DNA of 64,000 bases from JACPPO01 sp965262505 (GTDB lineage Bacteria > Acidobacteriota > Vicinamibacteria > Vicinamibacterales > UBA2999), in contig CBDHFM010000030.1 of the NCBI GenBank assembly GCA_965262505.1, forward strand, positions 2,108,001-2,172,000, read 5' to 3'. Numbering within the stretch: position 1 is the first letter of the stretch; every line of letters starts with the position of its first letter. Shown piece after piece: positions 42,301-51,202 of the stretch. The translations under genes and the position numbers were made by a program. The notes beneath the pieces were generated by a model. The model ran no database searches. It had not been told where the DNA came from and was given only the letters and a program-made list of their open reading frames with translations.

Positions 42301-43671
42301 GTGGGTCACAGCGCATTCTCCGTCCGAAAGCGTCGCGTGGTGGTTGTCGGCGCGGCCCGCAGTGGCATCGCGGTGGCCGAACTGCTGGCGAGGCAGGGCG
42401 CGCTCGTGACGCTCACGGAAGCGCGCGACGGCTTCGACGGGGCGGACCGGCTGCGAGCCGGGGGGGTCCACCTCGAGCTTGGTGGCCATCAGCGGGGCAC
42501 GCTGGCGGCCGCCGATCTCGTCGTCGTAAGCCCTGGCGTCTCGGTGGAGCAGCCGGTGTTCGAGGCGGCACGCGAGCGGGGCGTCGAGATCGTCGGCGAG
42601 CTCGAGCTCGCGTCGCGGTGGATTCTCGGTCGGGTACTAGCCGTGACCGGCACGAAGGGAAAGTCGACGACGACCACGCTGCTCGGGCGAATGCTGACGG
42701 CGGCCGGCCGGAGAGTGCTGGTGGGAGGGAATATCGGTGTACCGCTGAGCGCACAGGTCGCGGCGTCAACCGCGGAGACGCTTCATGTCGTGGAAACGAG
42801 CAGTTTCCAACTCGAGACCACCACAACCTTCCGGCCGTGGGTCGCTGTCTGGCTGAACTTCGCGGACGACCATCTGGACCGGCATCCGAGCATCGAGGCC
42901 TACGCGTCCGCCAAGGCCCGTATCTTCGCCAATCAAACCGTCGACGACTGGGCGCTGGTCAACGCGGACGATCCCGTCGTCACCGCGAGAAGCGGCGACG
43001 CGATCGGGCGCCGCGCGTCGTTCGCACTGTCGGGTCGGATCGCCGCCGGCTTCGTCGTGGACGGCGAGTGGATCGTCAACAGAACCGCCGCCGGCGCAGA
43101 GCGGCTCGTCCCCCTCGCCGCCGTGGAGTTGACGGGCCGCCACATGCTCAACAACGTGCTCGCGGCGACGGCCGCCGCGTCGATCGCCGGCGCCACGCCG
43201 CAGGCGATGACCGAAGCAGTGCGAGGATTTCGCGGGCTCGAGCACGTCATGGAGCCTGCAGGCGAAGTTCGCGGCGTCCGGTTCGTGAATGACTCCAAGG
43301 CCACGAATGTCGAGGCGGCCCGAGGGTCCATCGAGAGCTTTCCCGGTGGCGTCGTGGCGATCATCGGCGGTCGATTCAAGGGGGGCGATCTACGACAGCT
43401 CCGCGAACCGCTGTCGGTCGGCGGCCGGGCCGTGGTGGCGATTGGCGAAGCCGCGCCGCTCGTGCGCGACGCGCTGAGCGGCGTCGTCCCGGTCGTGGAG
43501 GCAGCCTCGATGCGCGACGCGGTGGCCCGCGGATACGAAACCGCGGCGCCCGACGGCGTAGTCCTGTTGGCGCCGGCGTGCGCCAGCTTCGACTGGTTCC
43601 GCGATTACGGGGAACGCGGCGACAGCTTCAAGGAAGAAGTGCGGCAGTTGAAACGGAAGCTACGAGGGTGA
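42301..43671 (+). CDS. murD: UDP-MurNAc-L-Ala:D-Glu ligase MurD
   Basis: The 456-residue ligase adds D-Glu to UDP-MurNAc-L-Ala. It has the N-terminal VVVVGAARSGIAVAELLARQ Rossmann region, P-loop AVTGTKGKSTTTTLLGRML (about 116-134), ETSSFQLETT and NDSKATNVEAARGSIESF. The GTG start at 42301 is four bases after mraY. A 127-base inverted-repeat element follows its stop and separates it from ftsW. Confidence 0.94.
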   Translation: MGHSAFSVRKRRVVVVGAARSGIAVAELLARQGALVTLTEARDGFDGADRLRAGGVHLELGGHQRGTLAAADLVVVSPGVSVEQPVFEAARERGVEIVGELELASRWILGRVLAVTGTKGKSTTTTLLGRMLTAAGRRVLVGGNIGVPLSAQVAASTAETLHVVETSSFQLETTTTFRPWVAVWLNFADDHLDRHPSIEAYASAKARIFANQTVDDWALVNADDPVVTARSGDAIGRRASFALSGRIAAGFVVDGEWIVNRTAAGAERLVPLAAVELTGRHMLNNVLAATAAASIAGATPQAMTEAVRGFRGLEHVMEPAGEVRGVRFVNDSKATNVEAARGSIESFPGGVVAIIGGRFKGGDLRQLREPLSVGGRAVVAIGEAAPLVRDALSGVVPVVEAASMRDAVARGYETAAPDGVVLLAPACASFDWFRDYGERGDSFKEEVRQLKRKLRG

Positions 43672-43675
43672 ATGC

Positions 43676-43802
43676 GTGAGCGATGAGCAGTCGTCAGTCG
43701 GTTTGGCGCGGAGGGGAGCCAGCCGCTGGGAACGCAGACTACCCCGGTCTGCGAGGTCGGTGTCCCGTCTCACGGGCCGACTGATGACTGCTGACCGCTC
43801 AC
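43676..43802. repeat. Long imperfect inverted repeat between murD and ftsW
   Basis: GTGAGCGATGAGCAGTCGTC, extending to AGTCGG, at 43676-43701 matches the reverse complement of 43777-43802 at 23 of 26 positions. The intervening 75 bases contain a further small stem (GCAGAC...GTCTGC). It sits in the only large gap (257 bases) of the dcw operon. The remaining 43803-43928 shows no clear promoter. It may be an inserted palindromic repeat or an mRNA-processing structure. Confidence 0.7.
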
Positions 43803-43928
43803 ACGCTGGCCGCCGCCGGTTCACGGGCGACCACGGCGAGCGACCCGGCGGGATCGGGATCATAGCCCATCCGGCCACACCCATGTTTCGGAGTGGCGGC
43901 TGGTTTGCTGTAGGGGGGCAGGGGTGAC

Positions 43929-45032
43929 GTGGCGCGGACACTGAGATACGACCGTGTGCTGTTCACCGCGACCCTGCTGCTCGTCTGCGCCAGCGTCGTC
44001 ATGGTGTACAGCGCCTCGGCGCTCGTCGCCCTCGAGCGTTACCAGCAATCAGATCTGTTCGTCACGAAACAGGTGCTGTGGGTCGTGATGGGTCTAGCAG
44101 TCCTGGCCGTGGCGATGCGCGTCGATTACCGGACCTATCGCAACGATACGTTCGTCTGGGTCCTCATTGGGCTGGTTTCAGTGACGCTCGTGGCAGTGCT
44201 GTTCAGCAGCCCCGTGAACGGGACGCGCCGCTGGTTTGGTTTCGGCGGGCTTGGCATTCAGCCGTCTGAGTTCGCCAAGGTCGTGTGCGTGCTGTTCACT
44301 GCACTCGTCCTCGAGCGGCGCATGCACCGGATCGACGAGTTCTCGTATTCGTTGCTGCCGATCGGCGTGGTCGTTGGTGCGATGGTGATCCTGATTCTCT
44401 TGCAGCCGGATTTCGGAACCGCCGTCGCGCTGCTGATGATCATCGCGGTCATGATCTTTGCCGCCGGGCTGCACTACCGTTATTTCGTCGGCGCCGTGCT
44501 CGTCATGCTGCCCGCGATCTACCTGGTGCTCGTCAGTGCGCCGTACCGCCGCCGCCGGCTCCTTGCCTTCTGGGATCCATGGGCGGATCCGCTGGGCGAC
44601 GGCTTTCAGATTATTCAGTCCCTGATTGCCGTGGGGACCGGAGGCGTCTTCGGACGCGGGTTGATGGAAGGCGTCCAGAAGCTCTTCTACCTGCCCGAAC
44701 CGCACACCGACTTCATCTTCGCCGTCATCGGCGAGGAGCTCGGCCTTGTCGGCGCAACCGCCACCCTCGCCTGCTTCTGCCTGATCGCGTGGCGCGGCGT
44801 GCGGATCACCATGCGTGCTCCAGACAGTTTCGGCTCGTTCGTCGCGCTCGGTCTGACGACGATGATCGTCGTGCAGGCCTTCATCAACATGAGCGTTGTG
44901 CTCGGCCTGATGCCCACCAAGGGCCTCCCGCTGCCGCTCGTCAGCGCGGGCGGGTCATCGCTCCTGATCAGCCTGCTCGGCATGGGCGTACTGCTGAATA
45001 TTTCGCAGCACGAATCAGCGGAGGCGCGATGA
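43929..45032 (+). CDS. ftsW: Septal glycosyltransferase/SEDS protein FtsW
   Basis: The 367-residue SEDS protein with about ten membrane helices polymerises lipid II at the septum with FtsI. Landmarks are VMVYSASALVALERY, RRWFGFGGLGIQPSEFAKVV, LLQPDFGTAVALLMII, GDGFQIIQSLIAVGTGGVFG, FIFAVIGEELGL and LPLPLVSAGGSSLLISLLGM. It begins with GTG 43929 after a G-rich ribosome-binding region. The ftsW stop is immediately followed by the murG ATG. Confidence 0.95.
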   Translation: MARTLRYDRVLFTATLLLVCASVVMVYSASALVALERYQQSDLFVTKQVLWVVMGLAVLAVAMRVDYRTYRNDTFVWVLIGLVSVTLVAVLFSSPVNGTRRWFGFGGLGIQPSEFAKVVCVLFTALVLERRMHRIDEFSYSLLPIGVVVGAMVILILLQPDFGTAVALLMIIAVMIFAAGLHYRYFVGAVLVMLPAIYLVLVSAPYRRRRLLAFWDPWADPLGDGFQIIQSLIAVGTGGVFGRGLMEGVQKLFYLPEPHTDFIFAVIGEELGLVGATATLACFCLIAWRGVRITMRAPDSFGSFVALGLTTMIVVQAFINMSVVLGLMPTKGLPLPLVSAGGSSLLISLLGMGVLLNISQHESAEAR

Positions 45033-46115
45033 ATGGGGCTGTCCGTGCTCATAGCCGGTGGCGGGACGGGGGGGCACCTGTATCCGGGGATCGCGGTCGC
45101 CCGCGAGCTGCTGTCCCGCGTGCCGGACGCCCACGTGACCTTTGTCGGAACGGCCGCGGGGATCGAGGCGCGCGTCGTGCCGCGCGAAGGGTTCGCGCTC
45201 GATTGCATTCGCAGTGCCGGGTTGAAGGGCAGGTCGGCTCAGTCGCTCGCGCGCGGTATTGCCCTCCTGCCGGTGAGCGCGTGCGACGGCTGGCGGGTGA
45301 TCACCCGCCGGAGGCCGTCGGTCGTCGTCGGCGTCGGCGGGTACAGCTCGGGACCGGTGGTACTCCTCGCGGCATTGCGCGGTATCCCGACGCTGCTCAT
45401 GGAGCAGAACGCGATCCCGGGCATGACCAATCGGCTGCTGGCGCCGGTCGTCGACGCCGTTGCGGTGACCTATCAGGAGAGCCTGCGATATTTCGGCAGC
45501 AAGGCGCTCTGGTCGGGCAATCCGGTGAGGCCGGAGTTCTTCGAGAGGGCGCCTGGGTATGAGGATCGGCCGCCCGGAACGGCTCGGGTGCTCGTCTTTG
45601 GCGGCTCCCAGGGCGCGCACGCGATCAACGTGGCCCTGGTGGAGGCGGCGGCGCGGCTGGCTGCCGGCACGCCGCGAGTGGCCGTCACGCACCAGACGGG
45701 GGAGCGCGATCTGGAAATGGTTCGAAGCGGCTACCAGCGTGCCGGGCTCGAAGCCCGGGTTGAGCCGTTTCTGCTGGTGATGGACCGGGAGATGAAGGCG
45801 GCGGATCTCGTCATCTGTCGCTCGGGTGCCACGACGCAGGCGGAGCTGACGGCATCGGGCAGGGCGTCGATCCTGGTGCCGCTGCCAGAGGCCACCGACG
45901 ACCACCAGCGTCGGAATGCGCTCGCGCTGGTGAAGCACGGCGCCGCGCGAATGATGGAGCAGCGCGAGCTGTCCGGCGATCGCATCGCCGCCGAGATCCT
46001 GGCGCTGGCCGGTGACGTGGCCCAGCGCCGCTCGATGGAAGAAGCGGCCGGACGGTTGGCGCGGCCCGACGCCGCCAGGGACATCGTCGACAAGGTTCTG
46101 GCACTTGCTCGGTAG
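45033..46115 (+). CDS. murG: Lipid II synthase MurG
   Basis: The 360-residue GT28-family enzyme adds GlcNAc to lipid I at the inner face of the membrane. It has IAGGGTGGHLYPGIAVAREL (G-loop 1), GVGGYSSGPVVLLAALRGIP, EQNAIPGMTNRLLAPVV, VFGGSQGAHAINVALVEA and ICRSGATTQAELTASGRASI with the UDP-GlcNAc-binding region. ATG 45033 abuts the ftsW stop with no gap. Confidence 0.95.
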   Translation: MGLSVLIAGGGTGGHLYPGIAVARELLSRVPDAHVTFVGTAAGIEARVVPREGFALDCIRSAGLKGRSAQSLARGIALLPVSACDGWRVITRRRPSVVVGVGGYSSGPVVLLAALRGIPTLLMEQNAIPGMTNRLLAPVVDAVAVTYQESLRYFGSKALWSGNPVRPEFFERAPGYEDRPPGTARVLVFGGSQGAHAINVALVEAAARLAAGTPRVAVTHQTGERDLEMVRSGYQRAGLEARVEPFLLVMDREMKAADLVICRSGATTQAELTASGRASILVPLPEATDDHQRRNALALVKHGAARMMEQRELSGDRIAAEILALAGDVAQRRSMEEAAGRLARPDAARDIVDKVLALAR

Positions 46116-47556
46116 AACCCGCCGGATTCACTTCGTCGGCATTGGCGGGAGCGGAATGAGCGGCATTGCCGAACTGCTCGCGAACCTGGGGTACGAGGTG
46201 AGCGGCTCGGATCTGAAGCCGTCCGAGTCGACACAAAGACTCACGGCGAACTTCGGGGTGACGGTGCACGAGGGCCATGCGGCGGGGAACGTTGGCGGCG
46301 CGGAGGTCGTGGTTGCGTCCTCGGCGGTCGGCCCGACGAACCCGGAAGTCGTCGAGGCGAGCCGGCGCGGCATTCCGGTCATACCGCGGGCCGAGATGCT
46401 GGCGGAGCTGATGCGCATGCGGTTCTCGATAGCGGTGGCGGGGGCGCACGGCAAGACGACCACCACGTCGATGATCGCATTCGTTCTCGAGCGGAGCGGC
46501 CTCGATCCCGACGCCGTCATCGGCGGCCGGCTACGCGTCTTTGGCAGCGGCGCGCGGCTCGGTAGAGGCGAATACATGGTGGCGGAGGCGGATGAAAGCG
46601 ATCGGTCTTTTCTCATGCTGTGGCCGTCGATTGCGGTAATGACCAACATCGATCACGAGCACATGGAGAGGTACGGCAGCTTCGCTGAGTTGCAGGGGGC
46701 GTTCGCCGACTTCGCGAACAAGGTGCCGTTTTACGGCTGCGTCGTCGCATGCGTCGACGATCCCCACCTGGTCCAGGTGTTGCCGCGTCTGAAGCGTCGC
46801 CTGCTGACGTACGGCCTCGGCGAGGGACAGGGCGGGGGCCACGAGAGTCGGCTCGACGGCAGCCGCCCCGCAGCCGCCGCGCACCTGGCGGGCACCGACG
46901 TCCAGCTGGGCGCGTTCGGTGCCCGGTGTGTCGTCGACCGCCGCTCGGATGATGTGACTGAACGCCTCGGGATGCTCGAACTCACCGTGCCGGGTCGCCA
47001 CAACCTGCAGAACGCCCTGGCGGCGGTGGCGGTCGCGGGTGAGGTTGGCGTCGGCTTCGAGCAGGCGGCGTCGGCCTTGCGGGCGTTCGAAGGGGCCGAA
47101 CGCAGGTTCGAGCGGCATGGGGAGGTCAACGGCGTCCTGGTAATCGACGATTACGCCCATCACCCGACAGAGATCGCCGCGATGCTGTCGGCCGCGCGAG
47201 CCACCGTCGCCCGGCGGCTGATTGTCGCCTTCCAGCCGCACCGGTATACCCGCACGCACCGGCTGATGGATGCCTTCGGACCGTCGCTGAGGGATGCGGA
47301 CGAGGTCGTACTCACCGACATCTACGCAGCCGGTGAGGACCCGATCCCTGGCGTCACGGTCGATACGCTCGCCGAGGCCGTTCGGCGTGGTTCCGGCCGG
47401 CCGGTGACGGTCGTCCGACGGCTGGACGACCTCGCATCCGAACTGGTGAAGGCCGCCAGGGCGGGCGATGCGGTGATCACGCTCGGCGCGGGCTCGATCG
47501 GCACCGTGCCGAGGCGGCTCGTCGCGGCCCTCAGGGAACGCAAGGAGGGTGGGTAA
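46105..47556 (+). CDS. murC: UDP-MurNAc:L-Ala ligase MurC
   Basis: The ligase of about 483 residues adds L-Ala to UDP-MurNAc. It has RIHFVGIGGSGMSGIAELLA at the N-terminus, AGAHGKTTTTSMIAFVL (P-loop), EADESDRSFLMLWP, VMTNIDHEHMERYGS and VIDDYAHHPTEIAAML. I chose TTG 46105 because it lies just before the conserved LGRTRRIHFVGIGG and overlaps the murG stop by 11 bases; earlier starts would lie deep inside murG. The stop overlaps the ftsQ ATG. murB and ddl, which often follow, are absent. Confidence 0.93.
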   Translation: MLGRTRRIHFVGIGGSGMSGIAELLANLGYEVSGSDLKPSESTQRLTANFGVTVHEGHAAGNVGGAEVVVASSAVGPTNPEVVEASRRGIPVIPRAEMLAELMRMRFSIAVAGAHGKTTTTSMIAFVLERSGLDPDAVIGGRLRVFGSGARLGRGEYMVAEADESDRSFLMLWPSIAVMTNIDHEHMERYGSFAELQGAFADFANKVPFYGCVVACVDDPHLVQVLPRLKRRLLTYGLGEGQGGGHESRLDGSRPAAAAHLAGTDVQLGAFGARCVVDRRSDDVTERLGMLELTVPGRHNLQNALAAVAVAGEVGVGFEQAASALRAFEGAERRFERHGEVNGVLVIDDYAHHPTEIAAMLSAARATVARRLIVAFQPHRYTRTHRLMDAFGPSLRDADEVVLTDIYAAGEDPIPGVTVDTLAEAVRRGSGRPVTVVRRLDDLASELVKAARAGDAVITLGAGSIGTVPRRLVAALRERKEGG

Positions 47557-48413
47557 TGGCCGTTCGAGCGCCAGCCGACAAACGGTTCCGCCGCGCGCAG
47601 GTGACTCCCGCGGCGAAACGCGGACGTGTGCGCAGGGCACGCACGCGTGTCGTGTACGTCGCGGTGTTGAGCGCCGCACTGCTCGTCGGGGCCTATTTCG
47701 TCGCTCGTTCTGTGCTGACTGCGGAGGCGCTGACCGTCACGCGCATCACCGTCACCGGCAACACGCGGCTCTCCCGCGGCGACGTCCTATCGCTCGTCGA
47801 CGGGCTGGCTGGGCGCAACATGCTGCTGGTCAGTCTCGAAGAGTGGCGCCAGAGGGTCCTCGCCTCGCCGTGGGTCGAAGACGCCGCCATTCGGCGGGTG
47901 CTGCCCGGCACCGTCGACGTGGCGATTGCGGAGCGGCAGCCGATCGGGATCGGACGGATCGCCGGCGTGCTCTATCTCCTCGACCAGCACGGCGACATCA
48001 TCGATGAGTTCGGCCCCGATCACGCCGAGTTCGACTTTCCGCTCATCGACGGTCTCGCGGCGGCGGAGAGTGCGGCGGCGGACGAACCGGCCGTCGACGA
48101 GCGGCGCGCAGCGCTCGCCATGCGGCTGTTGGCGTCGCTTCAGGAGCGGCCCGATCTCGCCGGCCGCGTGTCGCAGATCGACGTCACCGATCCGCGCGAC
48201 GCGGTCGTCATTCTCGAGGGCGATACGGCCCTCGTGCGTATCGGCGACGACCAGTTCGTCGAGCGCCTGCAGTCCTACCTCGATCTGGCGCCCACGTTGC
48301 GAAGGGAAGTCCCCCAGATCGATTACGTCGATTTACGGTTCGGCGAACGCGTATACGTGAAGCCCCAGGCCGACGGGGGTGAGGGCCGAAGAGCTCAAGG
48401 AGGCAGTGAGTGA
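47556..48413 (+). CDS. ftsQ: Cell-division protein FtsQ
   Basis: The 285-residue bitopic division protein has a basic N-terminus, one membrane helix (VVYVAVLSAALLVGAYFVA, about 32-50), a POTRA domain (TVTRITVTGNTRLSRGDVLS, WVEDAAIRRVLPGTVDVAI) and a beta domain (ERQPIGIGRIAGVLYLLDQH; QIDYVDLRFGERVYVKP). It links FtsL and others to the divisome. ATG overlaps the murC stop, and its 3' end overlaps the ftsA GTG by four bases. Confidence 0.9.
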   Translation: MAVRAPADKRFRRAQVTPAAKRGRVRRARTRVVYVAVLSAALLVGAYFVARSVLTAEALTVTRITVTGNTRLSRGDVLSLVDGLAGRNMLLVSLEEWRQRVLASPWVEDAAIRRVLPGTVDVAIAERQPIGIGRIAGVLYLLDQHGDIIDEFGPDHAEFDFPLIDGLAAAESAAADEPAVDERRAALAMRLLASLQERPDLAGRVSQIDVTDPRDAVVILEGDTALVRIGDDQFVERLQSYLDLAPTLRREVPQIDYVDLRFGERVYVKPQADGGEGRRAQGGSE

Positions 48414-49642
48414 ATCGCAGGGAACGATATCTCGTTGGGCTCGATGTGGGCACGTCGACTGTCTGCGCGGTCGTCGGGGAGAGTCTGGACGACGGCCGTC
48501 TCGACATCGTGGGCCTTGGGGTCGCGGAGTCGCGCGGCATCAAACGTGGCGTCGTCGTGAACCTCGAGGCCGCCGTGGACTCGATCAAGAAGGCCATCGG
48601 GGAGGCGGAGCTGATGGCGGGGATCGAGATTGACTCAGTCCATCTCTCTCTGTCGGGACCGCATATCAAGGGGTTCAACAGCCGCGGCGTCATCGCCGTA
48701 GCCGGCAAGAACAGAGAGATCACGCGAGACGACGCGCGGCGGGCGATCGACGCCGCAAAGGCGGTGACGCTTCCGGCGGGGCGTGAGATCCTCCACGTGC
48801 TCCCACAGGATTTTGTCGTCGATGAGCAGGACGGCATCGGCGCGCCTGTCGGCATGATGGGGGCGCGCCTCGAGGTCAACGTCCACCTTGTCACCGGGGC
48901 GGCTTCGTCCACCCAAAACATCATCGCGTGCGTCAACCGCGCGGGAGTGGCTGTTCTCGACACCGTCATTGAGCAGCTCGCCGCGGCGGAGGCGGTGCTC
49001 ACGCCGGATGAGAAGGAACTTGGCGTGGCGCTGGTCGATATCGGGGGAGGCACAGCAGACCTGGCCATTTTCGAGCGGGGCGGCCTGTGGCACACCGCCG
49101 TCGTCGCCGTGGGAGGCGACCACTTCACCAACGACATCGCGGTCGGCCTTCGTACGCCGATTCCGGATGCGGAGAAGGTCAAGCGGAAAAGCGGATGCGC
49201 ACTCTCGTCGATGGTGGACGAGGAGGCGACAATCGAGGTCGCGAGCGTCGGAGGCCGCAAGCCGCGGTTACTGGCCCGTCGCATCTTGTCCGAGATTCTT
49301 CAGCCGCGCGCCGAGGAGATGTTCCACCTGGTCTGGGACGAGATCCGGCGCGGTGGATTCGAGAAGGCGCTCAATTCGGGAATCGTCCTGACGGGCGGCG
49401 GGGCGATTCTCGAGGGGATGCCCGAGATTGCCGAACAGATCTTCGACCTGCCGGTCAGGTGCGGCTGTCCGGAGGATGTCGGCGGGCTCGCCGATCACGT
49501 GAACAGCCAGACATTCGCGACCCCGGTGGGGCTGGTGTTGTATGCGCATCGCAATCGTGTGTCCGACCCCTCGCGAGCCGGGGCCGGAGCGTTCGCCCGG
49601 CTGACCGGGAGGCTGCGTGGAATCTTCAAGGAGTTCTTCTAG
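48410..49642 (+). CDS. ftsA: Cell-division actin homologue FtsA
   Basis: The 410-residue actin-fold ATPase tethers FtsZ to the membrane. Motifs are LVGLDVGTSTVCAVVGE (phosphate 1), LVDIGGGTADLAIFERGG (phosphate 2), GIVLTGGGAILEGMPEIAEQ (adenosine), and the SHS2/1C insertion (about 85-165). The C-terminus RLTGRLRGIFKEFF forms the expected amphipathic membrane-targeting helix. GTG 48410 overlaps ftsQ. Confidence 0.95.
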   Translation: MNRRERYLVGLDVGTSTVCAVVGESLDDGRLDIVGLGVAESRGIKRGVVVNLEAAVDSIKKAIGEAELMAGIEIDSVHLSLSGPHIKGFNSRGVIAVAGKNREITRDDARRAIDAAKAVTLPAGREILHVLPQDFVVDEQDGIGAPVGMMGARLEVNVHLVTGAASSTQNIIACVNRAGVAVLDTVIEQLAAAEAVLTPDEKELGVALVDIGGGTADLAIFERGGLWHTAVVAVGGDHFTNDIAVGLRTPIPDAEKVKRKSGCALSSMVDEEATIEVASVGGRKPRLLARRILSEILQPRAEEMFHLVWDEIRRGGFEKALNSGIVLTGGGAILEGMPEIAEQIFDLPVRCGCPEDVGGLADHVNSQTFATPVGLVLYAHRNRVSDPSRAGAGAFARLTGRLRGIFKEFF

Positions 49643-49683
49643 GTGGGTCCGCGAGGCCGGGCCTGCCCTACACGGAGGCTGAC

Positions 49684-50988
49684 ATGAGACAGGGAGACGC
49701 GCACGACCATGACGCGGAAGAGCTGCGACTGACGCTCGATGCCGACGGGCGGCGTGGCGCGAAGATCAAGGTGGTTGGCGTTGGCGGGGGCGGCAGCAAC
49801 GCCGTCAATCGGATGGTGTCGGCGGGCCTGGACGGCGTCGAGTTCATCGTGGTCAATACCGACGCCCAGGCGCTCGGCCAGAACCGTGCGTCGGTCAAGA
49901 TCCAGATTGGCCAGAAGCTGACCAAGGGCCTCGGCGCAGGGGCCGATCCGAACATCGGGCGCCAAGCGGCTCTGGAAGATACGGAGACGATCATCCAGGC
50001 GCTCTCCGGCGCCGACATGATCTTCATCACGACCGGCCTCGGCGGCGGCACCGGCACCGGCGCGGCGCCCGTGATCGCGAGCCTGGCGAGCGAGCTCGGA
50101 GCGCTGACGGTCGCCGTGGTCACGAAACCCTTCAGGTTCGAGGGGAAACGGCGTGCGATGCATGCCGAGGCGGGCCTCGAGGCGCTGAGAGAGTGTGTGG
50201 ACACGGTCATCACGATCCCGAACGAGCGCCTGATCGCGATCATCGATCACAAGACGTCGCTCACCGACTCGTTCTCGATGGCCGACGACGTCCTGCGGCA
50301 GGCGATTCAGGGCATCTCGGACCTCATCCTGGTGCCGGGTCTGATCAACCTAGATTTCGCGGACGTCAAGGCCATCATGTCCGGCATGGGTGTTGCGATG
50401 ATGGGCACCGGCGTCGCGGAAGGCGACAACCGCGCGATGCTGGCGGCCCAGAATGCGATTGCCAGCCCACTGCTCGAGGACGGGTCCGTGGATGGCGCGC
50501 TGGGCGTCATCATCAACGTCACCGGTGGTCCGGATCTCTCGCTGATGGCTGTCCATGAGGCATCGTGCGTCATCCAGGAAGCGGCGCACGAGGACGCGAA
50601 CATCATCTTTGGTGCCGTCGAAGATCCGAGCCTGACGGGGAAGATCAAGATCACGGTGATCGCAACCGGCTTCGAGCGGAAGAGCAGTCGCCGCAGCGTT
50701 CCGGTCGCGGGGCTCCAGACGCCTGTGGACCTGCACGGCTATACCGCGCACGTTGCTCGACCGACGGAGCCTGTCGCACCGGACCAGCCGGCGATGGAGC
50801 TGGACGCGCCTCAACTGATGGAGGTAGCTGCGCCCCCGCTGACCGTGAGCCGGCGTCCACGTCTCGACCTGACCCTCCCGGTGGCAGCCTCACAGACGGC
50901 CGAAGGCGGGGGCGCCGAGGAACGGGGAGAAAGCGACGCTGGTATGTCAACGCCGCTGGACGTGCCGGCGTTTCTCCGACAGCACTGA
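49684..50988 (+). CDS. ftsZ: Cell-division GTPase FtsZ
   Basis: The 434-residue tubulin homologue has VVGVGGGGSNAVNRMVSAGL, the tubulin signature GLGGGTGTGAAPVIA (about 118-132), and the T7-loop region LINLDFADVKAIMSGMGVAM. A variable linker leads to the conserved C-terminal peptide DVPAFLRQH, which binds FtsA. ATG 49684 has GGAGG upstream (ACGGAGGCTGAC). It is the last gene of the dcw operon; a palindromic repeat follows, and no lpxC is next. Confidence 0.96.
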   Translation: MRQGDAHDHDAEELRLTLDADGRRGAKIKVVGVGGGGSNAVNRMVSAGLDGVEFIVVNTDAQALGQNRASVKIQIGQKLTKGLGAGADPNIGRQAALEDTETIIQALSGADMIFITTGLGGGTGTGAAPVIASLASELGALTVAVVTKPFRFEGKRRAMHAEAGLEALRECVDTVITIPNERLIAIIDHKTSLTDSFSMADDVLRQAIQGISDLILVPGLINLDFADVKAIMSGMGVAMMGTGVAEGDNRAMLAAQNAIASPLLEDGSVDGALGVIINVTGGPDLSLMAVHEASCVIQEAAHEDANIIFGAVEDPSLTGKIKITVIATGFERKSSRRSVPVAGLQTPVDLHGYTAHVARPTEPVAPDQPAMELDAPQLMEVAAPPLTVSRRPRLDLTLPVAASQTAEGGGAEERGESDAGMSTPLDVPAFLRQH

Positions 50989-51029
50989 GCGGTCGCCGCC
51001 GCCAGAGGCAGGCGCGTGCCGGTGGTAGA

Positions 51030-51170
51030 CTAGGTTTCAAAGTCTCCTGGCGGGTCCTGACCGCGGACAGCCCCATTCGTGCTCGGCGCCAAGAGCACGT
51101 GTCACGTGTGAGGCGCCTGCGGCGCGAACGGGGCGGCCCCGTCCGCGGCCACCCGCAGCGGGCACACCGT
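51030..51170. repeat. Dispersed palindromic intergenic repeat, copy 6
   Basis: This is a nearly full copy after ftsZ: CTAGGTTTCAAAGTCTCC, CGGGTCCTGACCGCGGACAG, the GTGCTCGGCGCCAAGAGC centre, and GGCCCCGTCCGCGGCCACCC. The terminal part of the right arm is degenerate. It could fold into a long hairpin and act as the dcw terminator. Confidence 0.85.
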
Positions 51171-51202
51171 TCTGTTCGTCGTTCGGCTCAGTCCGTATTC
51201 TC

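Noticed and set aside
43676..43927. Open frame of 83 codons between murD and ftsW
   Set aside because: It covers the inverted repeat, has no ribosome-binding site and a composition driven by the palindrome; no protein-like motif is seen.
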